A stretch of DNA of 14,295 nt from an uncultured Sphingobacteriales bacterium (GCA_946479435.1 CAMLFX010000084.1:1-14295); one strand, 5' to 3'. Counted from the stretch's first letter, positions 1-8,025 are shown. Notes: generated by a model from the letters alone, not told the origin. Numbers and translations are program-made.

Positions 1-151
1 CTCTGTTCTGTTCCATGAGAATTTGTTTTGTACAATACTAAGCAGAACCATGCCATAGCTTGTTAAGCCAGCGTGAACTTTATGTTATGTGTTGTAAAGA
101 GAACTGAAATGTTTATCCAAGACTAATTATTTTTACAAAAAAACAAATTGA
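1..151. other. A/T-rich intergenic edge, no gene seen
   Basis: No coding frame with recognisable content and no RNA gene is visible. The stretch holds one perfect TTGTACAA palindrome at 28-35, the same octamer that is clustered in front of the Y-family polymerase gene at 8236-8265. An A-run near 137-143 lies just downstream of the minus-strand gene that stops at 152; it gives a T-run in that transcript, but no hairpin precedes it, so I do not call a terminator. Confidence 0.5.
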
Positions 152-925
152 CTAATCGCCTTTGCGTAAGCGTTTAATAATTTCATTAAAATTAATCCCG
201 ATGCCCGCAAAATTCGGCTTCAACTCTAAAATATCGCTACTAAGAAGCCTCTTCAGTTTGTTAGTACTATCAATATCGAAGGATGGTGGATTTACTATTG
301 TTAAACCAAGTTTGCTGATTGCAGAGAGGAGTTCAGGGCTGTAATTTTCTTTAAGAAATGAAAATAAAGCATCTTCTTTTGTCTGTAACATACCACGTAC
401 TGCACAGTAAGATGTCATAAATGCCTTATCAAGAACCATTTCCTTTTTTTCAGTAAAGAATTCAATATCGCTAATACTACTAGGACAAAAAACATTATGA
501 TAATCTGGATCAATGCTCTCGAGTTCATTGATTAAAAAAGTCAAGGCTTCGTTCGTAAAATCGAATCTCGCTTTATCCTTCATAATGTCTAACAGCAGCT
601 CAATATGGAGTTTGCGGAGGGATAAATCAAACTTCCATAGTTTAATCTTAATATAATCTAGGGTCTTATATGGCTGGCAATGAAAATAATGTACATAAAA
701 TGCTAAATCAAAAAGATCTTTGAGCAATGCCCAAGAGATTATTTCTTTAAAGTAAGGTTTTGCAAATGGGATTAACTTTTCCTGCATTTCACTTATGCCT
801 GGCTGGCGCAGCATAAATGCCAATATTTTATTGTTCAAAGCAAGATTTCCAGGCAGGTACATCATCGCCTTATGGCTTTCTACTGATTCTTTTATAGTTT
901 CCTCAGGAGATTTTTGACTTTCCAT
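152..925 (-). CDS. Hypothetical protein, probably alpha-helical
   Basis: I do not recognise the family. From the ATG at 923-925 the product is 257 residues. The frame stays open upstream to a TTG at 974-976, which would give 274 residues; I prefer the ATG because MESQKSPEE is a plausible N-terminus and the extra 17 residues look unremarkable. The sequence is rich in Leu, Lys, Glu, Ile and Phe and reads as mostly helix. There is no signal peptide, membrane segment or Cys/His metal motif. The C-terminus, PNFAGIGINFNEIIKRLRK, is the most motif-like part. The next gene on the same strand, an HNH-type protein, ends about 110-160 bp upstream, so the two could share a transcript. Base composition is more A/T-rich than in ileS, which suggests an accessory gene. 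Confidence 0.6.
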   Translation of the reverse strand: MESQKSPEETIKESVESHKAMMYLPGNLALNNKILAFMLRQPGISEMQEKLIPFAKPYFKEIISWALLKDLFDLAFYVHYFHCQPYKTLDYIKIKLWKFDLSLRKLHIELLLDIMKDKARFDFTNEALTFLINELESIDPDYHNVFCPSSISDIEFFTEKKEMVLDKAFMTSYCAVRGMLQTKEDALFSFLKENYSPELLSAISKLGLTIVNPPSFDIDSTNKLKRLLSSDILELKPNFAGIGINFNEIIKRLRKGD

Positions 926-1084
926 TCTAAAATAGTAGCTATAAGTTGAGATTTTTAGTTCAATATAATTACTCAAGGATTAATAAAAATCGAGAGATTG
1001 TTGTCTGTCGTATGGAAGAACTTCTGTATGTTCTTTTTAAAATCTATCATAAGTCAAGTGTTTCCAATTTTCAAATAATGTGTT

Positions 1085-1903
1085 TCATTTATTACCTAAA
1101 TATTTATCGCTAATTACAATACAATCGCAAATCTCTTCCAGGATAGCATTAGGATTTTTGTTTGCATATAATCTTCCTGACTTTAGATTAGTGGCAAATT
1201 CTAAATTTTGCCTATAAGGGTATAATGCAAAAAGCTCTCTATCAATTTGTGATCTTACAACTGAAGGGCTGCCAAGATAACTGACTCTAAAAATTATATT
1301 CCCAATATGGTAACCAAAAATGTATAAATCTTCAGTGTCTAAATATAAATCTTCCAGTTGACAATTAATTGGAAGATGGTGTGCATGTGCATTAACAACA
1401 TAATTTAGATACATATGATCTACTCTAATAGCCTCTACTAAAAATCCATCGGGTATATGACCTGATTTAAAAGTGCCTAGGAAGGCTGGATCAAAAAATA
1501 TTGGTGTTGGTGAAACAGTACTAACTACTAAAGCTCGAAGAATAGCCCATTTAGATAAAATTTTAGAAGAGCTTTCATCTAAAATATGCTCATTTATTGG
1601 GTCATCTAAATAGAATATTTTTTTAAATATTTCTCTTGCTTCATTTTCAATTATAGACATCCAACCATTATTGCATTCTGAACAAACACATTTTACAGTA
1701 AAGTTTTCATATGGGATAATTGCAGAGGTATCTTCTCTACCTAGATAAATAGGACTTTCTGTATTATCAAATGAAATCCCTACAATTCGGTTATTGGGTA
1801 TAAATTTTAGATTTTTAAATCCGCCAATGTGCTTAAATATCCACTTAGGATGTATATGTTCCTTACTTAATTTATTTGATGTACAAAATAGACACTTTGC
1901 CAT
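1085..1903 (-). CDS. HNH-like zinc-binding protein (putative endonuclease)
   Basis: The 272-residue product carries two Cys pairs with the spacing and flanking residues of an HNH/beta-beta-alpha-metal fold. An N-terminal C4-x2-C7 is followed by EHIHPKW (residues 15-21), then C74-x2-C77 is followed at once by NNGW (78-81). The EHI-P-W plus C-x2-CNNGWM combination is a recurrent family of stand-alone HNH-type proteins in bacteria and phages. By family, the protein would bind zinc and may cut DNA or RNA, with the His in EHIHP as a candidate catalytic residue. The remaining two thirds, residues 90-272, is not recognised and may determine the target. The start is an ATG at 1901-1903. Composition is very A/T-rich (15 G/C in 60 at 1561-1620). 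It diverges from ileS. Nuclease activity, and any defence role, is inference. Confidence 0.62.
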   Translation of the reverse strand: MAKCLFCTSNKLSKEHIHPKWIFKHIGGFKNLKFIPNNRIVGISFDNTESPIYLGREDTSAIIPYENFTVKCVCSECNNGWMSIIENEAREIFKKIFYLDDPINEHILDESSSKILSKWAILRALVVSTVSPTPIFFDPAFLGTFKSGHIPDGFLVEAIRVDHMYLNYVVNAHAHHLPINCQLEDLYLDTEDLYIFGYHIGNIIFRVSYLGSPSVVRSQIDRELFALYPYRQNLEFATNLKSGRLYANKNPNAILEEICDCIVISDKYLGNK

Positions 1904-1907
1904 ATCA

Positions 1908-1915
1908 TAAAGGTA
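1908..1915 (-). promoter_or_regulatory. Possible -7 element for the HNH-like gene
   Basis: On the minus strand the bases read TACCTTTA, seven of eight matches to the Bacteroidota -7 consensus TAnnTTTG. The element ends only a few bases from the ATG, so a transcript starting from it would have almost no leader. No convincing -33 element is visible. This is a weak call. Confidence 0.25.
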
Positions 1916-1950
1916 TTACAGGATTCCACTCACATCTCAAAAAAATCCCC

Positions 1951-1958
1951 TACCTTTG
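1951..1958 (+). promoter_or_regulatory. Bacteroidota -7 promoter element for ileS
   Basis: TACCTTTG matches the Bacteroidota sigma-ABfr -7 consensus TAnnTTTG exactly. Transcription would start a few bases downstream, leaving a leader of roughly 95 nt before the ileS ATG. I see no good TTTG at the -33 position. The leader has only a short GGG/CCC stem near 1983-1996 and no T-box-like structure. Confidence 0.5.
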
Positions 1959-2057
1959 CACGTTATTTTTTTAGTAGGTTTCGGGTTATTATGCCCGGTC
2001 GGTAGCTAAATATTACTAATTTTTGGCTGTTGACTTTTTGAATTTTGAGTTAATAGA

Positions 2058-5000
2058 ATGTCCAAATATTCCGAGCACAAGCAGTTAAATATGCCTTCTA
2101 TCGAACAGAGCTTTCTGAGCCGCTGGAAGGAGCACGATATATTCACCAAATCTGTCACCAACCGCGATAGCGCCGAGCCTTTTGTATTTTATGAAGGCCC
2201 GCCAAGCGCTAACGGTATGCCCGGCATACACCACGTTATCTCCCGTACGTTGAAGGATCTGGTTTGCCGCTACAAAACCATGCAGGGCTTCCAGGTAAAG
2301 CGTAAAGCCGGTTGGGATACGCATGGCCTGCCTGTAGAGCTGGGTGTGGAAAAGGAACTCGGCATCACCAAAGAAGATATAGGCAAAAAAATAAGCGTTG
2401 AAGAGTATAACCGCAAATGCCGCGAGGCCGTAATGCGTTATAAAGATAAGTGGGAAGATATTACCGAGAAGATGGGGTATTGGGTAGATATGAAAGACCC
2501 ATACATCACCTTCGATAATAAATATATAGAAACCCTTTGGTGGGCGCTAAAGCAACTGTACGAAAAAGGCTACCTCTACAAGAGCGTCAGCATACAGCCA
2601 TACTCGCCCGCGGCAGGTACCGGCCTCAGCAGCCACGAGCTGAACCAGCCCGGCACTTATAAAGATGTTAAGGACACTACCGTAGTGGCTATGTTCCAAA
2701 TGCTGGCGCAATCGTCGTTTGGCGAGCAAAAGCATTTTGGTAAAGAGCTGATAGAAAAAGCGCACGCCGCCTGGATGCCCGAAGGCAAGGATATAAAAGA
2801 CGTGCACTTCATGGCTTGGACCACCACTCCGTGGACCCTCCCCAGCAATTGCGGCCTTACCGTTGGCCCTAATATCGATTACGTTTTAGTTAAAACATAC
2901 AACCCCTACACCCACCAGCCTGCGACCGTAATACTGGCCAAGGCGCTATTGGGCAAATACTTCATTCCCGAAGGCGAAACGGCTGATTTCAGCCTGTACT
3001 CGCCCGAAAGCAAACTGGTGCCCTGGCATATAGTTACGGAATTCAAGGGTAAGGATATAGAAGGTTGCCGCTACGAACAACTGCTGCCTTTTGAAGGTAA
3101 CACCCGCGCAATAGCTGGTGGCGACCCTTGGCGCGTTATCACCGGCGATTTTGTTACTACCGAAGATGGTACGGGTATAGTACACACCGCCCCTGCTTTT
3201 GGTGCCGATGACTATAAAGTAGGCAAAAAGCATAATATAGGCATACTCACCCTGGTCGATAAAGAAGGTAAGTTTGTCGATTATACTGGCGAGCTGAGTG
3301 GCAGGTTTGTAAAAAACTATAAAGACGACCCTGAATATAAAGATGTAGATGTGGACATAGCTGTAAAGCTGAAAACATCGGGCAACGCATTCAAGGTTGA
3401 AAAATACGAACACACCTATCCACACTGCTGGCGTACCGATAAGCCGATCGTTTATTATCCGCTCGATGCATGGTTCATAAAAACCACTGCTGTTAAGGAT
3501 AGAATGATAGAGCTGAACAAAACTATCAACTGGAAGCCAAAAGCTACAGGTGAGGGTCGTTTCGGTAATTGGCTGGAGAACATGGTGGACTGGAACCTGA
3601 GCCGCAGCCGCTACTGGGGTACACCACTGCCTGTTTGGGTGACTGAAGATGGTACCGAAGTGAAATGCATCGGCAGTATTGAAGAACTGAAAGCAGAAAT
3701 AAAGAAAGCAGATAAGAAACTGGATCTTAACCAGTTTGTTGATGATAATACGCTCGACCTCCACAAGCCCTTTGTTGACCAGATAGTATTGGTTTCGGAC
3801 AGTGGCAAGCCCATGCAACGGGAACCCGATCTGGTGGACGTGTGGTTCGATTCGGGCGCTATGCCTTATGCGCAATTGCATTACCCGTTCAATGCGCATC
3901 ATAAAAAAGAACTGAAGGCCAACTTCCCCGCCGATTTCATTGCTGAAGGTGTCGATCAAACCCGTGGTTGGTTCTATACCCTGCATGCCTTAGGTGTTAT
4001 GTTGTTTGATAGTGTTGCGTACAAAACGGTTGTATCGAATGGTTTGGTGCTCGATAAGAACGGCAACAAAATGAGTAAGCGCATAGGCAACGTAGTTGAT
4101 CCCTTCGAAACGATAGAGAAACATAGTGCCGATGCTACCCGCTGGTACCTGATAACCAATGCATCGCCATGGGATAGCCTTAGATTCGATGTAGAGGGTA
4201 TCAAAGAAGTACAGCGTAAATATTTTGGCACCTTATATAATACCTACCAGTTTTTGGCCTTGTATGCCAATGTCGATGGCTTCATTTTCAAAGAAAAATA
4301 TATACCGGTTCACCAGCGCCCCGAAATAGACCAATGGATACTCTCTTCTTTACAGTCGCTTGTAAAAGAGGTGACCAAGTATATGGACGATTACGAGCCT
4401 ACGCAAGCTGGCAGGGCAATGGAAAGTTTCCTCGATGAGCAGCTGAGCAACTGGTACGTACGCCTTTGCCGCCGCCGTTTCTGGAAAGGTGAATATGAGC
4501 ACGATAAAATAAGTGCTTACCAGACATTATATGAATGCCTGGAAACCTTATCGTTACTGATGGCGCCGATAGCCCCGTTCTTTGCCGACTGGTTATACTG
4601 CAACCTGAACAGCGTTACGCAGCGTTTCCACCTGTCATCGGTACACCTGTGCGATTATCCTGAGGCCGATGAAAGCATAATTGATACCGAACTGGAAGAG
4701 CGTATGCGCCTTGCGCAGGATATATCTTCACTGGTATTATCTATACGCAAAAAGGTGAACTTGAAAGTGCGCCAGCCATTACAAAAAGTATTAATACCTG
4801 TGTTGGATAAACACATGCAGCAACAGGTACAGAAGATAGAAGACCTGATAAAGAACGAGGTGAACGTTAAGCAGATAGAATACCTGACTGAAACCGAAGG
4901 ATTTATTAAGAAAAAACTGAAACCGAATTTCAAACAGCTGGGTGCGCGTATGGGCGCTAAAATGAAGGCAGTGGCGGCAGCCATCACCCAAATGGACCAG

Positions 5001-5432
5001 CACCAGATAACCGAGCTTGAAAAGCAAAAAAATTATATCTTACAGGTTGATGGAGAACCTGTTACTATCGAAGTAGCAGATGTGGACATCATAGCCGAAG
5101 ATATACCCGGCTGGTCGGTTGCCAATAAAGACAACCTGACTGTGGCGCTGGATATAACAGTGAACGAAGCCTTGCAGGATGAAGGTAACGCCCGCGAACT
5201 GGTGAACCGGATACAGAAGATACGAAAGGAGACAGGCCTGGAACTAACTGACAGAATTGTAGTTACAATAGAAGAGTACGAACCATTAAAATCAGCAATT
5301 ATAAATTTCAGTGATTATATTTGCACGGAAATTTTGGCAGATAATATTCAACTCGTTTCTAATATACCGCAAGGTGTTGAAATAGAGGTAAATGAAGCAA
5401 CTCTCAAAGTGTTAATATCTAAAACTTCTTAA
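2058..5432 (+). CDS. ileS: Isoleucyl-tRNA synthetase, type 2 (GxHH variant)
   Basis: This class I synthetase charges tRNA-Ile with isoleucine in the cytoplasm. Its 1124 residues fit the long type 2 (eukaryote-like) IleRS rather than the roughly 940-residue type 1. The Rossmann fold begins with GPPSANG (47-53). The position of the HIGH signature reads G56-I57-H58-H59, so the usual HxGH is replaced by GxHH. The CP1 editing domain shows WTTTPWTLPSN (from 254) and HTAPAFGADD (376-385), which are the threonine-rich and aspartate-bearing editing motifs. RYWGTPLPVW, a DVWFDSG segment and KMSKR (671-675) complete the catalytic core; an anticodon-binding region and a long C-terminal extension follow. 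The frame is intact. A -7 element lies about 100 bp upstream, and the next gene starts 4 nt after the stop, so the two are probably co-transcribed. The last 180 bp are strikingly A/T-rich compared with the rest. Confidence 0.97.
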   Translation: MSKYSEHKQLNMPSIEQSFLSRWKEHDIFTKSVTNRDSAEPFVFYEGPPSANGMPGIHHVISRTLKDLVCRYKTMQGFQVKRKAGWDTHGLPVELGVEKELGITKEDIGKKISVEEYNRKCREAVMRYKDKWEDITEKMGYWVDMKDPYITFDNKYIETLWWALKQLYEKGYLYKSVSIQPYSPAAGTGLSSHELNQPGTYKDVKDTTVVAMFQMLAQSSFGEQKHFGKELIEKAHAAWMPEGKDIKDVHFMAWTTTPWTLPSNCGLTVGPNIDYVLVKTYNPYTHQPATVILAKALLGKYFIPEGETADFSLYSPESKLVPWHIVTEFKGKDIEGCRYEQLLPFEGNTRAIAGGDPWRVITGDFVTTEDGTGIVHTAPAFGADDYKVGKKHNIGILTLVDKEGKFVDYTGELSGRFVKNYKDDPEYKDVDVDIAVKLKTSGNAFKVEKYEHTYPHCWRTDKPIVYYPLDAWFIKTTAVKDRMIELNKTINWKPKATGEGRFGNWLENMVDWNLSRSRYWGTPLPVWVTEDGTEVKCIGSIEELKAEIKKADKKLDLNQFVDDNTLDLHKPFVDQIVLVSDSGKPMQREPDLVDVWFDSGAMPYAQLHYPFNAHHKKELKANFPADFIAEGVDQTRGWFYTLHALGVMLFDSVAYKTVVSNGLVLDKNGNKMSKRIGNVVDPFETIEKHSADATRWYLITNASPWDSLRFDVEGIKEVQRKYFGTLYNTYQFLALYANVDGFIFKEKYIPVHQRPEIDQWILSSLQSLVKEVTKYMDDYEPTQAGRAMESFLDEQLSNWYVRLCRRRFWKGEYEHDKISAYQTLYECLETLSLLMAPIAPFFADWLYCNLNSVTQRFHLSSVHLCDYPEADESIIDTELEERMRLAQDISSLVLSIRKKVNLKVRQPLQKVLIPVLDKHMQQQVQKIEDLIKNEVNVKQIEYLTETEGFIKKKLKPNFKQLGARMGAKMKAVAAAITQMDQHQITELEKQKNYILQVDGEPVTIEVADVDIIAEDIPGWSVANKDNLTVALDITVNEALQDEGNARELVNRIQKIRKETGLELTDRIVVTIEEYEPLKSAIINFSDYICTEILADNIQLVSNIPQGVEIEVNEATLKVLISKTS

Positions 5433-5436
5433 GGTT

Positions 5437-6663
5437 ATGGCCACTAAACAAAAACCTGCAGCCAAGTCTTCAAAGAACGCTAAAAAGCCTGCACCGGCAA
5501 AAAAAACCGTGGCTAAAAACACAAAACCTGCGGCTAAAACCGCAAAAAAAGTTACGGCAAAAAAAGCGGCTCCTGCGAAGAAGGCGGCTCCTGCTAAAAA
5601 AGCTGCACCAGCTAAGAAAGTGGCACCCACAGCTAAGAAAGGATCACCAGTTAAGAAATCGGCACCAGCTAAGAAAGTAGATACAAAAAATACAAAAGCA
5701 TTGAAAAAGACTAATAATAAGACTGTAGCAGCAAAACCAGCAAAGAAAGCACCAACTCCGGCTAAAAAGGCTGCGCCGGCAAAAAAAGCGGCCCCCGCAA
5801 AAAAAGCGGCGCCTGTTGCTAAGGCTCCTGCCAAGAAAGCTGTTGCTGCAAAACCGGCACCGGCAAAAAAAGCGGCTCCTGCGCCAGCAGCTAAGGCTGC
5901 TCCAGTAAAAAAGGCGGTTCCTGCACCAGCGGCAAAAATAGTGGCGGCACCTCCTGCGCCTGTAAAAAAAGCGCCTGCTAAAGCTAAAAAAGGTTCTTCA
6001 TCCAAGCAGCCAACCAAAACAGTTACAACATTTGCTAAAACTGCCTTGCCCAACAGGCCATCGGCCAGTGCAAGTGCCGCAGATCGTTCTGCACCTTCAA
6101 AACAGGCTACATCCGCACCTGCTTCGGCACGTGTCAGTGCGCGCGAAGAGAAGAAACCAAGTATTATTGTAGCACACCGTCGCCTTGAAAACAAAGCAAA
6201 AGAAGCGGATAAAGCAGGTAAAACAATGATCCATTACCAGCCTGAATTTACACGCTCAATATTAGATGAACCAGAACAAACACAAGGACCAGTGTACAGA
6301 TACAGCGACGAAGAACTGAACGAGTTCAGAGAACTGATAACAGGCCGCCTGGAAAGCGCCCGTAAAGAATTAACCTATTTACAAGGCTTAATAACACGTA
6401 AAGACGAAGCAGGTACTGAAGATACCGAAAACCGTTATGCCAATATGGAAGATGGTAGCGGTGCTATGGAACGCGAACAACTGGCCCAGCTGGCCAGCCG
6501 CCAGATCCAGTTTATCAACCACCTGGAAAAAGCATTGATCCGTATTGAGAATAAAACTTACGGTATCTGTCGCGTAACAGGTAAGCTGATAGATAAAGCG
6601 CGCCTTCGTGCTGTGCCCCATGCTACATTAAGCATTGAGGCTAAAAAGACGATGGCTAAATAA
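5437..6663 (+). CDS. Histone H1-like tail fused to DksA/TraR-like domain
   Basis: The 408-residue product has two parts. Residues 1 to about 190 are almost only Lys, Ala and Pro in AAPAKK-type repeats, like bacterial histone H1-like proteins, and should be unfolded, strongly basic and able to bind nucleic acid. After a Ser/Ala-rich linker, residues 287-408 resemble the DksA/TraR family: a helical hairpin followed by YGICRVTGKLI (375-385) and HATLSIEAK near the end. DksA proteins enter the RNA polymerase secondary channel and tune transcription with ppGpp. Of the four zinc-binding Cys of E. coli DksA only C378 remains; the other positions read T381, S399 and A402. That pattern is familiar in Bacteroidota members and the fold is probably metal-free. 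The tip segment NMEDGSGA lacks a clean DxxDxA motif. It starts 4 nt after ileS and ends at a strong terminator. Confidence 0.85.
   Translation: MATKQKPAAKSSKNAKKPAPAKKTVAKNTKPAAKTAKKVTAKKAAPAKKAAPAKKAAPAKKVAPTAKKGSPVKKSAPAKKVDTKNTKALKKTNNKTVAAKPAKKAPTPAKKAAPAKKAAPAKKAAPVAKAPAKKAVAAKPAPAKKAAPAPAAKAAPVKKAVPAPAAKIVAAPPAPVKKAPAKAKKGSSSKQPTKTVTTFAKTALPNRPSASASAADRSAPSKQATSAPASARVSAREEKKPSIIVAHRRLENKAKEADKAGKTMIHYQPEFTRSILDEPEQTQGPVYRYSDEELNEFRELITGRLESARKELTYLQGLITRKDEAGTEDTENRYANMEDGSGAMEREQLAQLASRQIQFINHLEKALIRIENKTYGICRVTGKLIDKARLRAVPHATLSIEAKKTMAK
5557..6003 (+). repeat. Imperfect tandem repeats encoding AAPAKK units
   Basis: The coding DNA here consists of degenerate copies of an 18-bp unit (gcn-gcn-ccn-gcn-aar-aar). 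Two denser clusters encode residues 43-61 and about 101-134 of the histone H1-like tail. Such low-complexity coding repeats commonly vary in copy number between strains. They also produce a long Ala/Gly/Phe-rich open frame on the opposite strand that is not a gene. Confidence 0.8.
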
Positions 6664-6682
6664 TTTTAGTATTACTAATGAA

Positions 6683-6711
6683 GGCCGGTACATTTGTGCC
6701 GGTCTTTTTTT
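6683..6711 (+). terminator. Rho-independent terminator of the ileS unit
   Basis: A 9-bp stem, GGCCGGTAC at 6683-6691 paired with GTGCCGGTC at 6696-6704 (two G-T wobbles), closes a 4-nt ATTT loop and is followed by seven T at 6705-6711. It lies 20 bp after the stop of the DksA-like gene and touches the end of the convergent DUF6766 gene. Confidence 0.9.
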
Positions 6712-7378
6712 ATTTACCGGTTTTACTATGCGGAGCATCTACAGGCTTTGATTCCGGCGATCCCTTTTGCCTGAACCATATAGATAGTAATACAATACTG
6801 GCAACAGATAAAAATTCACTTTGCCAGTTTTGGAATGATTCAAACCAGAACCTGGGTGAATCGATATAATGACTCCATATAGTACCGGGCAGTCCCTTAT
6901 CAATCTGCTCTTCATTATAGTCCTTTAAGCTGCCATAAAAGTGCAGGCCAAAGGAAATAAGGAACAGTAGTACGAAAACAATGGTTAAAGAATTGCTGTA
7001 AAGCTTCAGCCATATACCGCCTTTACGTACAGGCCATGGCGCATCAGGTTTGGCTTCCGGTTCGCGATCTACTTCTTCTTTTTTATCCGGGTCTTTCGAT
7101 TCTGAAGATCCTATTTGATAAAGCCTTACAGTTAGAAATACATACAACGCCATTTGCAAAAACTCACTTTCCCAGTTTTCAAATGTTGCTTGTATAAAGT
7201 GGCCGCTTTGCGCATATTCAACTATTGATAAGGGTGAGTGGCCCTCGTCCTTTTGTTCTTCATTCTTCTCCTGCATGCCGGTGAAGAACTGCCCCGCCAG
7301 AGAAAATAGCATAAGGAGTAACATGACTATGCTAAGGCCATTGCGTTTAAAGAATGGGTATTTTTTCTGTGTGCTCAT
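6710..7378 (-). CDS. DUF6766 family membrane protein, internally duplicated
   Basis: The 222-residue protein matches my memory of DUF6766, a family of unknown function marked by a GLSIV-type first helix and an FENWESEFLQ segment. It is built from two repeats, about residues 13-95 and 129-211. Each has a hydrophobic helix, a charged NEEQ stretch (39-42 and 145-148), an NWxSEFL motif (68-74 and 174-180), a second hydrophobic helix and a closing GSxESK (90-95 and 206-211). Four membrane helices are predicted at about 14-34, 74-88, 130-150 and 179-193. A charged linker rich in Asp, Glu, Lys and Pro (95-117) joins the halves. The start is an ATG, and miaE begins 44 bp away on the other strand. The gene is convergent with the ileS unit. 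The function is unknown. Confidence 0.78.
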   Translation of the reverse strand: MSTQKKYPFFKRNGLSIVMLLLMLFSLAGQFFTGMQEKNEEQKDEGHSPLSIVEYAQSGHFIQATFENWESEFLQMALYVFLTVRLYQIGSSESKDPDKKEEVDREPEAKPDAPWPVRKGGIWLKLYSNSLTIVFVLLFLISFGLHFYGSLKDYNEEQIDKGLPGTIWSHYIDSPRFWFESFQNWQSEFLSVASIVLLSIWFRQKGSPESKPVDAPHSKTGK

Positions 7379-7422
7379 ATAAACACGTTTGATAAAACCG
7401 TGCCCCAGCTTTATTTTGCAGT

Positions 7423-8025
7423 ATGAGTACTGCTGATAATTCGATACTTGGTTTAAAGATGCCTACCGACCCGCGTTGGGCCGATCTTGCTGCCGTATCG
7501 CTTGAAGAAATATTGACCGACCACGCTTTTTGCGAACAGAAAGCCGCTACGCAATGTATCTCGCTCATACAATTATACCCCGATAGGATTGCTTTGGTAA
7601 ATGCATTGGCGCCTGTAGTTACAGAAGAGTGGGGCCACTTCCGTATGGTATGGGCAGAGATGAAGAAACGTGGTTATAAACTCACGCAGCAGCGCAAGAA
7701 CGATTATGTCAACTTGCTCATCCAGTATTTACCCAAAGGCGGCTCACCCGATAATAGGTTGCTGCATAAGCTAATGATATGTGCGCTGATAGAGGCAAGA
7801 AGCTGCGAACGTTTCCGTTTGTTGTCAGAGCAACTGGAAGATGAAAAATTGCGTCAATTCTATTATAAATTCATGGTTTCAGAAGCTGGCCATTACCGTT
7901 TGTTTATTGATCTTGCTAATGAATATTTCCCTGCAGATGCTGTAAAAAAAGCCTGGCAGCAATGGCTCGATATTGAAACACAAGTGCTGCAGCAGTTAGC
8001 GCCATCGGGTAACAGGTTGCACTAG
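7423..8025 (+). CDS. miaE: tRNA-(ms2io6A)-hydroxylase
   Basis: MiaE is a non-haem di-iron monooxygenase that hydroxylates the isopentenyl side chain of ms2i6A at position 37 of tRNAs reading UNN codons. The 200-residue product shows the ferritin-like set of ligands: E38 (in CEQKAA), E69-x2-H72 (EEWGH), E124 (in IEARS) and E154-x2-H157 (EAGH). The N-terminal LGLKMPTDPRW (9-19) is typical of the family, and it supports the ATG at 7423 over a start at the internal Met of KMPTD. The gene stands alone on its strand after a short divergent gap, with no exact TAnnTTTG element in front (TATTTTG at 7413-7419 is one base short). A 274-bp non-coding region follows. The substrate is assigned from the family; miaA and miaB are not in this window. 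Confidence 0.93.
   Translation: MSTADNSILGLKMPTDPRWADLAAVSLEEILTDHAFCEQKAATQCISLIQLYPDRIALVNALAPVVTEEWGHFRMVWAEMKKRGYKLTQQRKNDYVNLLIQYLPKGGSPDNRLLHKLMICALIEARSCERFRLLSEQLEDEKLRQFYYKFMVSEAGHYRLFIDLANEYFPADAVKKAWQQWLDIETQVLQQLAPSGNRLH

Noticed and set aside
1016..1035. Hairpin AAGAAC / GTTCTT followed by T
   Set aside because: The T-run is on the plus strand, where no gene ends; on the minus strand, where the HNH-like gene ends, no T-run follows. The stem is short and weak.
1959..2057. Possible T-box or other riboswitch in the ileS leader
   Set aside because: The leader is about 95 nt with only a 3-4 bp stem near 1982-1997 and no T-box core sequence; T-boxes are not usual in Bacteroidota.
2946..3986. 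346-codon open frame opposite ileS
   Set aside because: It lies wholly inside an intact, well-conserved ileS and its product shows no recognisable domain.
5412..6194. 260-codon open frame opposite the Lys/Ala-rich tail
   Set aside because: Its Ala/Gly/Phe-rich product is the mirror of the AAPAKK repeats; it begins inside ileS on the opposite strand and has no family features.
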